DNA from: Acidobacteriaceae bacterium UBA1307
GTDB taxonomy: Bacteria > Acidobacteriota > Terriglobia > Terriglobales > Acidobacteriaceae
Length of the DNA: 9,285 nucleotides
NCBI GenBank assembly: GCA_002307235.1
Contig: DBTV01000005.1
Span: 1 to 9,285, forward strand
Direction: 5' to 3'
Shown: in pieces, positions 1-5,466 of the stretch
Layout: every line of letters starts with the position of its first letter
Position numbering within the stretch: the stretch's first letter is position 1
The notes under the pieces: model-generated
Told to the model about the DNA's origin: nothing
Seen by the model: only the letters and a program-made list of their open reading frames with translations
Database searches by the model: none
Made by a program: the position numbers and the translations under genes

Positions 1-293
1 GCCGAGGTGAACTCGGTCATCAGCAGGCCGCAGCCGGACTCGGCGTTGGTGATGGTGCTGTCGATGCCCGGATTTTCTGCCGCCGGTCCCTCGGTCCCTG
101 TGAACTGGCTGGCGTGGCGGATGAAGCGTCGGAAGACGGTGTCGGTGACGCCGACCATCGGCGCCAGCACGGTGGCCGGGGCGATCTGGATGGAGCCGAT
201 GCGGAGCGAGGCGGGCACGCGCGCGCCTTCGGGCATGGCATGCTCGACCGGGTTATCCCAGTGCTTCTTGACGGTAATGCCTTTGATTCCCAT
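1..293 (-). CDS. dus: tRNA-dihydrouridine synthase (DusB-like), 5' part only
   Basis: This is the N-terminal 97 residues of a gene that continues beyond the left edge. Dus enzymes use FMN and NADPH to reduce uridines in the D-loop of tRNA. The visible signature is LAPMVGVTDTVFRRF (residues 43-57), the FMN-binding start of the TIM barrel, followed by GCGLLMTEFTS, which matches the 'GAGLVVSEM' strand of DusB proteins. Between these two blocks (about residues 60-85) there are roughly 20 more residues than in E. coli DusB, and residues 64-70 are encoded by a short repeat that recurs elsewhere in the window. The first 30 residues also precede the usual family start. The ATG at 293 was chosen as the longest option, but Met20 (ATG at 236) is possible; no strong ribosome-binding site precedes either. 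The gene lies downstream of rpmE on the same strand, separated by a hairpin. The family call is firm; assignment to DusB rather than another Dus is inference. Confidence 0.88.
   Translation of the reverse strand, partial: MGIKGITVKKHWDNPVEHAMPEGARVPASLRIGSIQIAPATVLAPMVGVTDTVFRRFIRHASQFTGTEGPAAENPGIDSTITNAESGCGLLMTEFTS
85..105 (-). repeat. GGTCCCT repeat copy inside the dus coding region
   Basis: Two perfect GGTCCCT units (85-91 and 93-99) are separated by one base. The 21-base block matches 824-844 at 17 of 21 positions by eye. It lies in frame inside dus and encodes residues 64-70 of the insertion that separates the first two conserved Dus blocks. Confidence 0.6.
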
Positions 294-353
294 GAATAGC
301 TTTCAGAAATGTGAACAGGGTACGCGGAGCGCGTGGGGCGGTGCGAAACGAAG

Positions 354-379
354 TAGGCCTCCGCCGCAGCGGAGGCCTA
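354..379 (-). terminator. Hairpin after rpmE, probable transcription terminator
   Basis: A perfect inverted repeat has arms 354-363 (TAGGCCTCCG) and 370-379, and one more C-G pair closes the loop to four bases. It starts 27 bases past the rpmE stop codon in the direction of transcription. No clean T tract follows on the minus strand, only a short T-rich run (CTTCGTTTCG), so it could terminate transcription or mark and stabilise an RNA end. A second small inverted repeat (ACGCG-GAG-CGCGT, 322-334) follows before dus. Confidence 0.55.
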
Positions 380-405
380 TGCTGAGCCGGGGTGGACTGC
401 AGCCG

Positions 406-642
406 TTACTTGGTGGTTGCAGCCGCAACAGCGGCATCGGACTTGGCATACTTGCGGCGGAAACGCTCAACGCGACCGGCGGTGTCAACCAAGCGCTGCT
501 TGCCAGTAAAGAACGGGTGGCAGTTGGAGCAGATTTCGACGCGGATATCGCCCTTGTGGGTGGACCGGGTCTCGAAGTTGTTACCGCAGGCGCAGATCAC
601 GCGAACGGCTTCATAAGTGGGATGAATCTTTTCCTTGGGCAT
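406..642 (-). CDS. rpmE: 50S ribosomal protein L31, zinc-binding type
   Basis: A 78-residue protein that matches L31 along its length: it opens MPKEKIHPTYE and carries CSNCHPFFTGKQR and GRVERFRRKY. L31 sits on the large subunit near the bridge to the 30S head. The four zinc ligands of the 'C+' form are all present (Cys17, Cys19, Cys38, Cys41), so it should hold one zinc, unlike the zinc-independent paralogs made under zinc starvation. The last 12 residues, rich in Ala and Thr, extend past the usual end. The ATG at 642 is fixed by the alignment. Upstream, AGGAAAGG lies about 14 bases from the ATG, rather far; the intervening AAAG-CTTT could fold and shorten the distance. The gene has its own promoter and a hairpin behind it, so it is probably monocistronic or only leaky into dus. 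Confidence 0.97.
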   Translation of the reverse strand: MPKEKIHPTYEAVRVICACGNNFETRSTHKGDIRVEICSNCHPFFTGKQRLVDTAGRVERFRRKYAKSDAAVAAATTK

Positions 643-680
643 CGCTTAAAGACAGACCTTTCCTGCAATCTTCCTCAACT

Positions 681-709
681 ATTGTACGGGTCTTTGCGGC
701 GAGTTGCAA
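681..709 (-). promoter_or_regulatory. Sigma70-type promoter of rpmE
   Basis: On the minus strand a TTGCAA -35 box (704-709) and a TACAAT -10 box (681-686) are separated by exactly 17 bases. Transcription should start near 673-675, giving a leader of about 32 bases before the rpmE ATG. That is too short to hold the longer L31 autoregulatory leaders known in other phyla. Confidence 0.75.
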
Positions 710-727
710 ATGGGGGAGGGGGAAGCG

Positions 728-750
728 GGGACGAGGGACGTTGGGACCGG
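728..750 (+). repeat. Degenerate GGGAC heptamer array
   Basis: GGGACGA, GGGACGTT and GGGACCGG follow one another in a G-rich stretch (711-761). The unit is the reverse complement of the GTCCCT units at 817-861, so the two arrays form an imperfect inverted pair around a spacer of about 65 bases. The array lies directly upstream of the rpmE -35 box. Confidence 0.5.
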
Positions 751-794
751 GAGGGTGGGGGCGCCGTTCGCTCGGGATGACGGGCGAAGACACG

Positions 795-813
795 GAACAC
801 TTTCCACGTGTTC
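795..813 (-). terminator. Possible terminator hairpin after yvcK
   Basis: Six-bp inverted repeat GAACAC (795-800) and GTGTTC (808-813) with a seven-base loop, starting 23 bases beyond the yvcK stop codon. The flanks on the minus strand lack a T tract, so termination is only a suggestion. Confidence 0.35.
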
Positions 814-816
814 TTT

Positions 817-861
817 AGTCCCTGGTCCCTCAGTCCCTATGTTCCCTGGACCCTGGTTCCT
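817..861 (-). repeat. Degenerate AGGGACY heptamer array overlapping the 3' end of yvcK
   Basis: Read on the plus strand there are six imperfect units (AGTCCCT, GGTCCCT, CAGTCCCT, ATGTTCCCT, GGACCCT, GGTTCCT). The yvcK stop codon (837-839) falls inside the array, so the last seven residues of YvcK are encoded by repeat units. Positions 824-844 match the copy at 85-105 inside dus. Confidence 0.6.
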
Positions 862-1910
862 AGCCCTTTGCTTCTTCCCAGCTCGAGCAGGGCCTCGGTG
901 ACGCGGGCGGCGTCGTGGCGGACGAAACCGTCCTCGCGGGCGAAGTCGCCTGTAATGACGCGAACGCCGAGGGCTTCGATGCGTTCGATGTCGGCCACGA
1001 TTGGGGAGGCGCTTTCGGCTGCGTACCGGGTGATGGTCTCGGGCCTGAAGGGCGCGGTGTTGACCAGCGCGTAATCGAAGATGGGTTCGCCGGTGTGGGC
1101 GTAGATGCGCTCGATGTGGTCGGCGGCCGTCAGCCCGAGGCTCTCATTGGCCTGGGTCATCAGGTTGCAGACGTAGACGCAGAGCCCGCGCGCCTTGACC
1201 AGAGCCGGTGCAATGCCGTCGACGAGCAGATTGGTGATCAGCGAGGTGTAGAGGGAGCCGGGGCCGACGGTGATCAGGTCGGCGCGCTCGATGGCGGCCA
1301 GGGTCTCGGGCAGGGGCTTGGGCGAGGGCGGGTCCAACATCAGTTCGACAATGCGGTGGCGGCTGGCCGAGATCTTGGTTTCGCCGCGCACCAGCGAGCC
1401 GTCGTCCATTTCGGCCACCAGCTTGGTGTTGGCCGTCGTGGCCGGATAGATGTGGCCACGGGTGGCCAGAATCTTGGACGAAAGCTGGATGGCGAGGGCG
1501 AAGTCGCCGGTGATCTCGGTGAGCGCGGCGACAAAGAGATTGCCGAGCGAGTGGCCCTTGAGCGAGCGGCCGGAGCGGAAGCGGTGATTGAAGAGCCGTG
1601 TGAGCAGATCTTCCTGCGCGCTGAGGGCCACCATGCAGTTGCGCAGGTCGCCGGGGGGCAGCATGTTGAAGTCCTCGCGCAGCTTGCCCGAGGAGCCGCC
1701 GTCATCGGTGACGGTGACGACCGCCGAGAGTTCGGCGATGAGGCCCTGCGTGGGTTGATCGGGCGAGACCACATAGTTGCGCAGGCCGCGCAGCAGGGTG
1801 GACAGTCCGGTGCCGCCGCCGAGCGCGACGACGCGCAAGGGAGCAACGGCAGACGGCGCGGTGCCGTCTGCGGAGAGGGAGGAAGCGGGAATATCGATGA
1901 TCGAGCTCAA
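837..1910 (-). CDS. yvcK: YvcK-type (gluconeogenesis factor / CofD-like) protein
   Basis: A 357-residue member of the YvcK/UPF0052 branch of the CofD-like fold. In Bacillus subtilis YvcK binds UDP-sugars and is needed for normal morphology and growth on gluconeogenic carbon sources, probably by steering wall-precursor synthesis; it is cytoplasmic. Visible motifs in order: GGGTG (31-35), TVTDDGGSSG (66-75), LPPGDLRNC (84-92), HSLGN (120-124) and VGPGSLYTS (215-223), all characteristic of the family. The start used is TTG at 1910, 15 bases after the stop of the TPR gene; it adds about 24 residues before the usual start 'LRVVALGGGTG' and has only a weak ribosome-binding site, so a downstream start is possible. 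The last seven residues (GTRVQGT) come from a heptamer repeat that runs through the stop codon. Likely co-transcribed with the TPR gene; note that no whiA or rapZ neighbour, common in Firmicutes, is present here. Confidence 0.92.
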   Translation of the reverse strand: MSSIIDIPASSLSADGTAPSAVAPLRVVALGGGTGLSTLLRGLRNYVVSPDQPTQGLIAELSAVVTVTDDGGSSGKLREDFNMLPPGDLRNCMVALSAQEDLLTRLFNHRFRSGRSLKGHSLGNLFVAALTEITGDFALAIQLSSKILATRGHIYPATTANTKLVAEMDDGSLVRGETKISASRHRIVELMLDPPSPKPLPETLAAIERADLITVGPGSLYTSLITNLLVDGIAPALVKARGLCVYVCNLMTQANESLGLTAADHIERIYAHTGEPIFDYALVNTAPFRPETITRYAAESASPIVADIERIEALGVRVITGDFAREDGFVRHDAARVTEALLELGRSKGLGTRVQGT

Positions 1911-1925
1911 TGGATGTGCTAACTC

Positions 1926-2507
1926 TTATGGAACTTCGGGGTACAAGAGTTCCGTGAAGCGGGGATCGTCGACGATATTTTGAAAATCGTTGTCGACCCG
2001 TGCCTGGAGCCGGTTGCGCGGATTGAGGGCGATGGCGCGCGCAAGGTGATCGAGACATTCCTGCGTCTGTCCGGTGAAGGCGTCGAGAATGGCCAGACCG
2101 TAGTAGGCGTAATCGGCCTCGGGGTACTGTTCGAGAATGGCGTTGAACTGTTCGCGAGCCTCCTCGTAATAGCCGGTGTTGAGCTGCGAGACCGCGTAGT
2201 CGTAGTGCTCCTCGGGTGTGAGGAAGGTCAGGGAGGTCTTCTCCAACTGACGCCGACAGGTGGTCATGTACATTTTGCAGCGCTCGAGCAACTCGGCGGG
2301 TGCGGTGGGCAACAGTTTGTCAAAGACCGCGAGGGCCTTGTCGTATTTGCCCTGCTGCAGCAGTTGAACAGCGGCCATATAGCTATGAAAAGCCGAGGCC
2401 GAAGCCGAGGCCGCGTGACCATCAGGGATGGTCGCCGGGGGAGAGTTTTTTTTGCGGCCTGAGGCCGCGGTGTGCGCATCTTGCTTCATGATTAACCCGA
2501 AGCGCAT
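1926..2507 (-). CDS. TPR-repeat protein
   Basis: A 193-residue protein with tetratricopeptide-like helical pairs. One TPR lies at about residues 40-72 (AFHSYMAAVQLLQQGKYDKA and following); two more lie at about 98-165 (YDYAVSQLNTGYYEEAREQF, then YAYYGLAILDAFTGQTQEC). The C-terminal NDFQNIVDDPRFTELL block is a common ending of bacterial TPR proteins. No signal peptide or membrane segment is evident, so it is probably a cytoplasmic scaffold; the partner is unknown. The segment before the first TPR is low-complexity (Ala, Ser, Lys) and encoded partly by GCCGAG/GCCGAA repeats near 2393-2416. The ATG at 2507 abuts an AAGGA, too close to serve it well; Met7 (ATG at 2489) is the alternative. It heads a probable two-gene operon with yvcK (15-base gap, same frame), which suggests a link to envelope or sugar-nucleotide control. 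Confidence 0.8.
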   Translation of the reverse strand: MRFGLIMKQDAHTAASGRKKNSPPATIPDGHAASASASAFHSYMAAVQLLQQGKYDKALAVFDKLLPTAPAELLERCKMYMTTCRRQLEKTSLTFLTPEEHYDYAVSQLNTGYYEEAREQFNAILEQYPEADYAYYGLAILDAFTGQTQECLDHLARAIALNPRNRLQARVDNDFQNIVDDPRFTELLYPEVP

Positions 2508-2583
2508 TCCTTTCTAGACGATACCGTCAGGTGGAACGAGGCGTACAGCACTGACGCAACAATACATTATCACTTAGGCCATG

Positions 2584-2612
2584 TTTATACGCACATGTGC
2601 GCTCAACGTCAA
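2584..2612 (-). promoter_or_regulatory. Sigma70-type promoter of the TPR-yvcK operon
   Basis: On the minus strand TTGACG (-35, 2607-2612) and TATAAA (-10, 2584-2589) are separated by exactly 17 bases. Transcription would begin near 2577, giving a leader of about 70 bases. The promoter begins only eight bases past the stop codon of the DUF4254 gene, so the operon need not depend on read-through. Confidence 0.72.
2590..2601. promoter_or_regulatory. Perfect 12-bp palindrome within the promoter spacer (candidate operator)
   Basis: CGCACATGTGCG is self-complementary over all 12 bases and begins next to the -10 box, filling most of the -35/-10 spacer of the TPR-yvcK promoter. A dimeric regulator bound there would block or remodel the promoter. 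No matching regulator gene is in the window, and a chance palindrome is possible. Confidence 0.4.
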
Positions 2613-2620
2613 TAGCCTGT

Positions 2621-3289
2621 TTACGAAGCCGGTTCGCCCCCTGCCTGTTTGTAGAGCACGGGATTCAACGACGGGTCGTTATACATCTTGAGCTGCCGGT
2701 AAATTTTGAACCGCCGTTTGCCTGCAAGAGTCTCGGCCCAAAGAGCGTCAAGACATTGTGCCAGATCAGAGCGTTGTTCGGCGAGTACGGTCAGCCGTGC
2801 CTGATTGCGTTCGGCATGACCGGCCGGCGCGTTGGTTCGCTCGGCCTCTTCACGGGTGTGAAAGAGCTTGAGCGAAAGAATCGAGAGCCGGTCGATCATC
2901 AGTCCGGGTGACTCTGAGTGTAGCGCGGCGGCCTGGTGGGGCAAAGAGCGTGGAGCGAGCTCGTCGAGAAGAAAACGGTCGAGTTGCTCGGCCAGATCAT
3001 TGCGTAACTGATTTGTGCGGTCGATGCGGCGCTTGACCTGGGCCAGATCGGTGTCGGTGGCCTGCGGGTCGCGTGCCAGATCCTCAATATGCCACAGCTC
3101 GAAGTTGGCGCGGTGCTGGCTGGCGACCATGGCAAGCCAGGGGTCGCGCGGCAGGGGCAGCGAGGCGAGCGCGATTCTGTGCGCGGCGCGGGTTTCGCTG
3201 TCATGAAGTTCGGTGATGGCGGAGGCAGAAAGCATTGAGTAGAAAGAGTCCTCTGCGGCGCGCACGCGGCGCCCGCACCCTTGGTCCAT
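2621..3289 (-). CDS. DUF4254 family protein
   Basis: A 222-residue protein I assign to DUF4254 from its pattern: ITELHD near the N terminus (25-30), NFELWHIEDLAR (62-73), a charged helix QVKRRIDRTNQLRNDL (84-99), SPGLMIDRLSILSLKLFH (127-144) and KIYRQLKMYNDP near the C terminus. The biochemical role of the family is unknown; it is mostly helical, has no signal peptide or transmembrane segment here, and in other genomes I recall it near surface-polysaccharide genes. The ATG at 3289 was chosen because GAGGA (3300-3304) lies 10 bases upstream. A longer reading from 3469 would add residues with no family resemblance and run into the divergent gene. The gene is transcribed away from the ATP-grasp-like gene with 108 bases between the two starts. 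No convincing promoter was found in that gap. Confidence 0.82.
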   Translation of the reverse strand: MDQGCGRRVRAAEDSFYSMLSASAITELHDSETRAAHRIALASLPLPRDPWLAMVASQHRANFELWHIEDLARDPQATDTDLAQVKRRIDRTNQLRNDLAEQLDRFLLDELAPRSLPHQAAALHSESPGLMIDRLSILSLKLFHTREEAERTNAPAGHAERNQARLTVLAEQRSDLAQCLDALWAETLAGKRRFKIYRQLKMYNDPSLNPVLYKQAGGEPAS

Positions 3290-3386
3290 GGTAGAACTAT
3301 CCTCACACAAGCTCCAGTCCTTTGAGAAGTCGGTATGCGGTGGGTTTCCCCAGAATGGGCCGTGGGCGTGGCCGGAAGCCGCAAGC

Positions 3387-3392
3387 GGGAGG
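3387..3392 (+). promoter_or_regulatory. Ribosome-binding site that fixes the GTG start of the ATP-grasp-like gene
   Basis: GGGAGG ends five bases before the GTG at 3398. The upstream in-frame ATG at 3335 has no comparable site, so this decides the start. Confidence 0.7.
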
Positions 3393-3397
3393 GAAAA

Positions 3398-4516
3398 GTG
3401 GACGGCGAGACTCGTTTTTTGTGCATAGCCTGTCGGGTGCAGGGCGAGGGATTTTTGCGCGCCGCGCATGCGCTTGGCGTCAAGACGACGTTGCTGACAT
3501 TGGACGGGCTGGGCGGGGCAGACTGGCCGCGCGAGGCGCTTGAGGAGCTGGCGACGATGCCCGAGGGGATGAGCGTCGAGCAGGTGCTGAACACCGTCTC
3601 ATGGATGGCGCGCACGCAGCGCTACGACCGCATTGTGGCGCTGGGCACCGAGGATCTGCTGCTGGTGGCCGCGATCCGCGAACACATGCGGGTGGCGGGC
3701 ATGGGATTGACGACGGCCGGCTACTATCGGGACCGGCTGGCGATGCGCATCGGGGCACGGGAGGCGGGCTTTGCCGTGGGCGAGTTCGCGCGTGTGCTGC
3801 ATCGGGAGGAGCTGCGCGTTTTTATGGAGCAGACGCCGGCGCCATGGCGGCTGCTGCCGCGCCAGCGCGATCTGGGCTGGGAGAGCTTCCGCATCGATAC
3901 GCCCGACGAGCTTTGGGCGGTGCTTGAGCAGTTGGGCGATGCACAGAGCCGCTACCTGATGGAGCAGATCGTCGAGGGCGAGCGGTTTACCGTCGCCTCG
4001 ATTGTGAACGACGGCTCGGTGGTCTTTTCCGTGGCCTTGCAGCAGGGGCAGGGAACGGAAGCGGCCGAGACCCTCGCAACGGTGGATCGGGGCAGCCGCG
4101 ACTGGCTGGAGTTGACGGCGATTGATGCCGGACTGGCTCCCTCGCTGGGCATGGTGCGGGGCATTGCCTGCGCGCGGTTCGTGCGCCGGGGCAACCGGCA
4201 TCTTTTTGAGGAGATTGCCGCCGGACCAGGGGACAACGGTATTGATCGCGTGGTGCGGGCGGCAACCGGGATCGACCTTTGGCAGGAGTGGGCGCGGCTG
4301 GAGCTGGCGGATTTGCGCTCGGAAAATTATGTGCCCGGCGAGTGGTTCGAGAAGGCGGCGGGCGCGGTGAGCTGGCCGGAGTCGAGCCAGAGGCAGACGC
4401 GTCTTGATGCCGTCGCGCTGGTGGAGCGATGGAAGCGCGCCGGACGTGTCAGCGGGGTGGTGCGTGCCGATTCTGCCGCGGAGGTGCAGGCCACACTGGC
4501 CTTGCTGGTGGGCTGA
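3398..4516 (+). CDS. Degenerate ATP-grasp-like protein, probable pseudoenzyme
   Basis: A 372-residue protein that follows the layout of an acidobacterial ATP-grasp family: an N-terminal Rossmann-like part (RFLCIACRVQGEGFLRAA, 6-23), a linker strand YDRIVALGTED (76-86), GYYRDRLAMRIGAREAG (108-124), a central grasp segment (149-211) and a C-terminal ATGIDLWQEWARLELA block. Active members have a Lys in 'PWxxKPR' that contacts ATP; here it is PWRLLPR with Leu153. The C-terminal 'ExxxRVGG' that supplies metal- and phosphate-binding residues reads EEIAAGPGDN: the Glu remains (272) but the Arg is Gly276. These losses argue against ordinary ligase activity; a regulatory or binding role is inference. 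The reading frame is intact and codon use looks like its neighbours, so it is not a simple pseudogene. GTG at 3398 is the start because of a strong ribosome-binding site and because it matches the family's N terminus. No promoter was recognised upstream. Confidence 0.75.
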   Translation: MDGETRFLCIACRVQGEGFLRAAHALGVKTTLLTLDGLGGADWPREALEELATMPEGMSVEQVLNTVSWMARTQRYDRIVALGTEDLLLVAAIREHMRVAGMGLTTAGYYRDRLAMRIGAREAGFAVGEFARVLHREELRVFMEQTPAPWRLLPRQRDLGWESFRIDTPDELWAVLEQLGDAQSRYLMEQIVEGERFTVASIVNDGSVVFSVALQQGQGTEAAETLATVDRGSRDWLELTAIDAGLAPSLGMVRGIACARFVRRGNRHLFEEIAAGPGDNGIDRVVRAATGIDLWQEWARLELADLRSENYVPGEWFEKAAGAVSWPESSQRQTRLDAVALVERWKRAGRVSGVVRADSAAEVQATLALLVG

Positions 4517-4537
4517 AAGGGAGACTGAGGAAGGCGT

Positions 4538-4552
4538 GCAAAGCAGCTTTGC
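4538..4552. terminator. Hairpin between convergent genes
   Basis: GCAAAG-CAG-CTTTGC is a perfect 6-bp stem with a 3-base loop (7 bp symmetric about one base), 22 bases past the stop of the ATP-grasp-like gene. It could serve either strand. A T tract is missing on both sides. Confidence 0.4.
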
Positions 4553-4564
4553 GGAAGGAACGAA

Positions 4565-4588
4565 CAGCGCACCTGCGGAAGGTGGCTG
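4565..4588 (-). terminator. Hairpin directly 3' of tRNA-Lys
   Basis: On the minus strand CAGC-CACCT, loop TCCGC, AGGTG-C-GCTG forms a 9-bp stem with a single bulged base, starting three bases after the tRNA CCA end and followed by TTCGTTCC. Its position suits termination of the tRNA transcript. Confidence 0.45.
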
Positions 4589-4591
4589 CAA

Positions 4592-4667
4592 TGGTGAGCC
4601 CGCTGGGATTCGAACCCAGGACCCACGCCTTAAAAGGGCGTTGCTCTACCAGCTGAGCTACGAGCTC
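4592..4667 (-). tRNA. tRNA-Lys (anticodon UUU), CCA encoded
   Basis: The full cloverleaf can be drawn. The acceptor stem is GAGCTCG with CGGGCTC (one G-U pair), the D arm is GCTC/GAGC, and the anticodon stem is ACGCC/GGCGT with loop CTTTTAA giving anticodon TTT. The variable loop is GGGTC and the T arm CTGGG-TTCGAAT-CCCAG, followed by A and an encoded CCA. The length is 76 bases including CCA. It reads AAA and AAG lysine codons. It stands alone, with no second tRNA nearby. Confidence 0.97.
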
Positions 4668-4989
4668 TCACCATAGGCACCCTCACGGGGAGGGGCCTTG
4701 TTTAGTGTACCTTAGAGACGGCTAAAGGGCTAGTGCGGTGCCGTGGACGGTGGAAAAGGCTTACATTGGCGCTTGCGAGCCATAAAACAACGGATTTTTG
4801 AGTGTGTCTGTACTAGAGTGAACACCGCGTAAGTGCTTATAAATCAAGTCTGTAATAAAAGTATTTTGGCGCGCAGATTGGGCGTATTCTCATAGGCAGT
4901 TGTTGTCATTCTTTCTCGCCTTTGGCATTCCAGGTTCCGCTTCGGACGAGCACCGTTCAAGAAAGCAGCCGGTACGATGGGGAGCCGCC
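4668..4989. other. Intergenic spacer of about 320 bases, AT-richer than its surroundings
   Basis: This spacer separates the divergent tRNA-Lys and small-protein genes. On the minus strand TACACT (4704-4709) is a fair -10 box for the tRNA, but no good -35 lies 16-18 bases upstream. The stretch 4785-4880 is clearly AT-richer (TATAAA at 4840, TAATAAAA at 4853) and is the likely promoter area for the plus-strand small gene, though no matched -35/-10 pair was found. No RNA gene or repeat was recognised. Confidence 0.5.
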
Positions 4990-5193
4990 ATGGGGTTCAT
5001 GAATCAAAGTGATGTGAAGAAGCACCTTTCCGCAAGCGAAGGCGACGGAAAGCGGTTGTATCTGCCGGTGCGCCCGACCGACGCCTCCGGTTTTGTTGGA
5101 CAAAAGCTGCGCGCGCCGTCGATTGTGATTACGCCCTTGCCGCCGACCGCCGTTGCAGAAAAGGCCACCTCGTCCCACCGCAAGGCCAGCTAG
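4990..5193 (+). CDS. Small hypothetical protein, 67 residues
   Basis: I do not recognise a named family. The product opens MGFMNQSDVKKHLSASEG, is rich in charged residues and proline, and is probably soluble, with no signal peptide or membrane helix and a Ser/Lys-rich tail. The reading is supported by a GGGGAG ribosome-binding site (4979-4984) five bases before the ATG. An earlier in-frame TTG at 4900 would add 30 residues through the spacer with no such site. Met4 (ATG at 4999) is another possible start. I have a loose impression of similar short 'MNQSDVKxHLS' openings in acidobacteria, which I cannot confirm. A six-T run follows its stop codon at 5200-5205. Function unknown. Confidence 0.6.
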   Translation: MGFMNQSDVKKHLSASEGDGKRLYLPVRPTDASGFVGQKLRAPSIVITPLPPTAVAEKATSSHRKAS

Positions 5194-5466
5194 CGCGCGT
5201 TTTTTCCCTGTTCGTTTTTGCGCAGCGCCACCATGCCGAGAACGTTGATTTTTTAGTACAGGTACCGGAGAGCGCAGCTTTTGCGCGCGGCCGTCGTCAC
5301 CGTACCGTCACGGCAGATTCTGTCATCAATTTTTCTGGATTGCCCGGACACCGATGAGATCGAACGCGGTCCTGCTGCCTGAACGGGTGCAATCCGAAAG
5401 CCTGAACCGCACGGGGCGAGTCTCGACGCCGGTGGCGTCCGGTGGCTCGCAGGAAAGCAGGTCACG
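5194..5466. other. Spacer before the GT4 operon, no gene seen
   Basis: It holds a six-T run right after the small gene (5200-5205, behind a GC-rich run but no strong stem), a second five-T run at 5215-5219, a T6 at 5246-5251 and a small GCGCA-TGCGC hairpin near 5272-5286. No matched promoter boxes were found for the downstream operon, although the leader must start here or earlier. Short reading frames in it have no ribosome-binding site or family resemblance. Confidence 0.45.

Noticed and set aside
915..1922. Long plus-strand open frame of 335 codons opposite yvcK
   Set aside because: It is the antisense of a clear YvcK gene; its translation is Gly/Asp/Val-rich with no family pattern and arises from high GC content.
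3335..3397. Upstream ATG start for the ATP-grasp-like gene
   Set aside because: The GTG at 3398 has GGGAGG at five bases and matches the family's N terminus; the extra 21 residues do not.
3290..3469. 60-codon upstream extension of the DUF4254 gene
   Set aside because: It would overlap the divergent gene's start, has no family similarity, and the ATG at 3289 has its own GAGGA site.
3599..4591. Minus-strand open frame of 330 codons opposite the ATP-grasp-like gene
   Set aside because: The opposite strand encodes recognisable ATP-grasp family blocks; this frame has no ribosome-binding site and a composition typical of antisense shadows.
4592..4667. tRNA-associated integration site
   Set aside because: No integrase, direct repeat of the tRNA 3' end or foreign-looking gene was seen on either side.
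4668..4899. Structured small RNA or riboswitch in the spacer upstream of the small gene
   Set aside because: Only weak 4-bp stems were found (for example near 4769-4784), with no recognisable riboswitch core or terminator.
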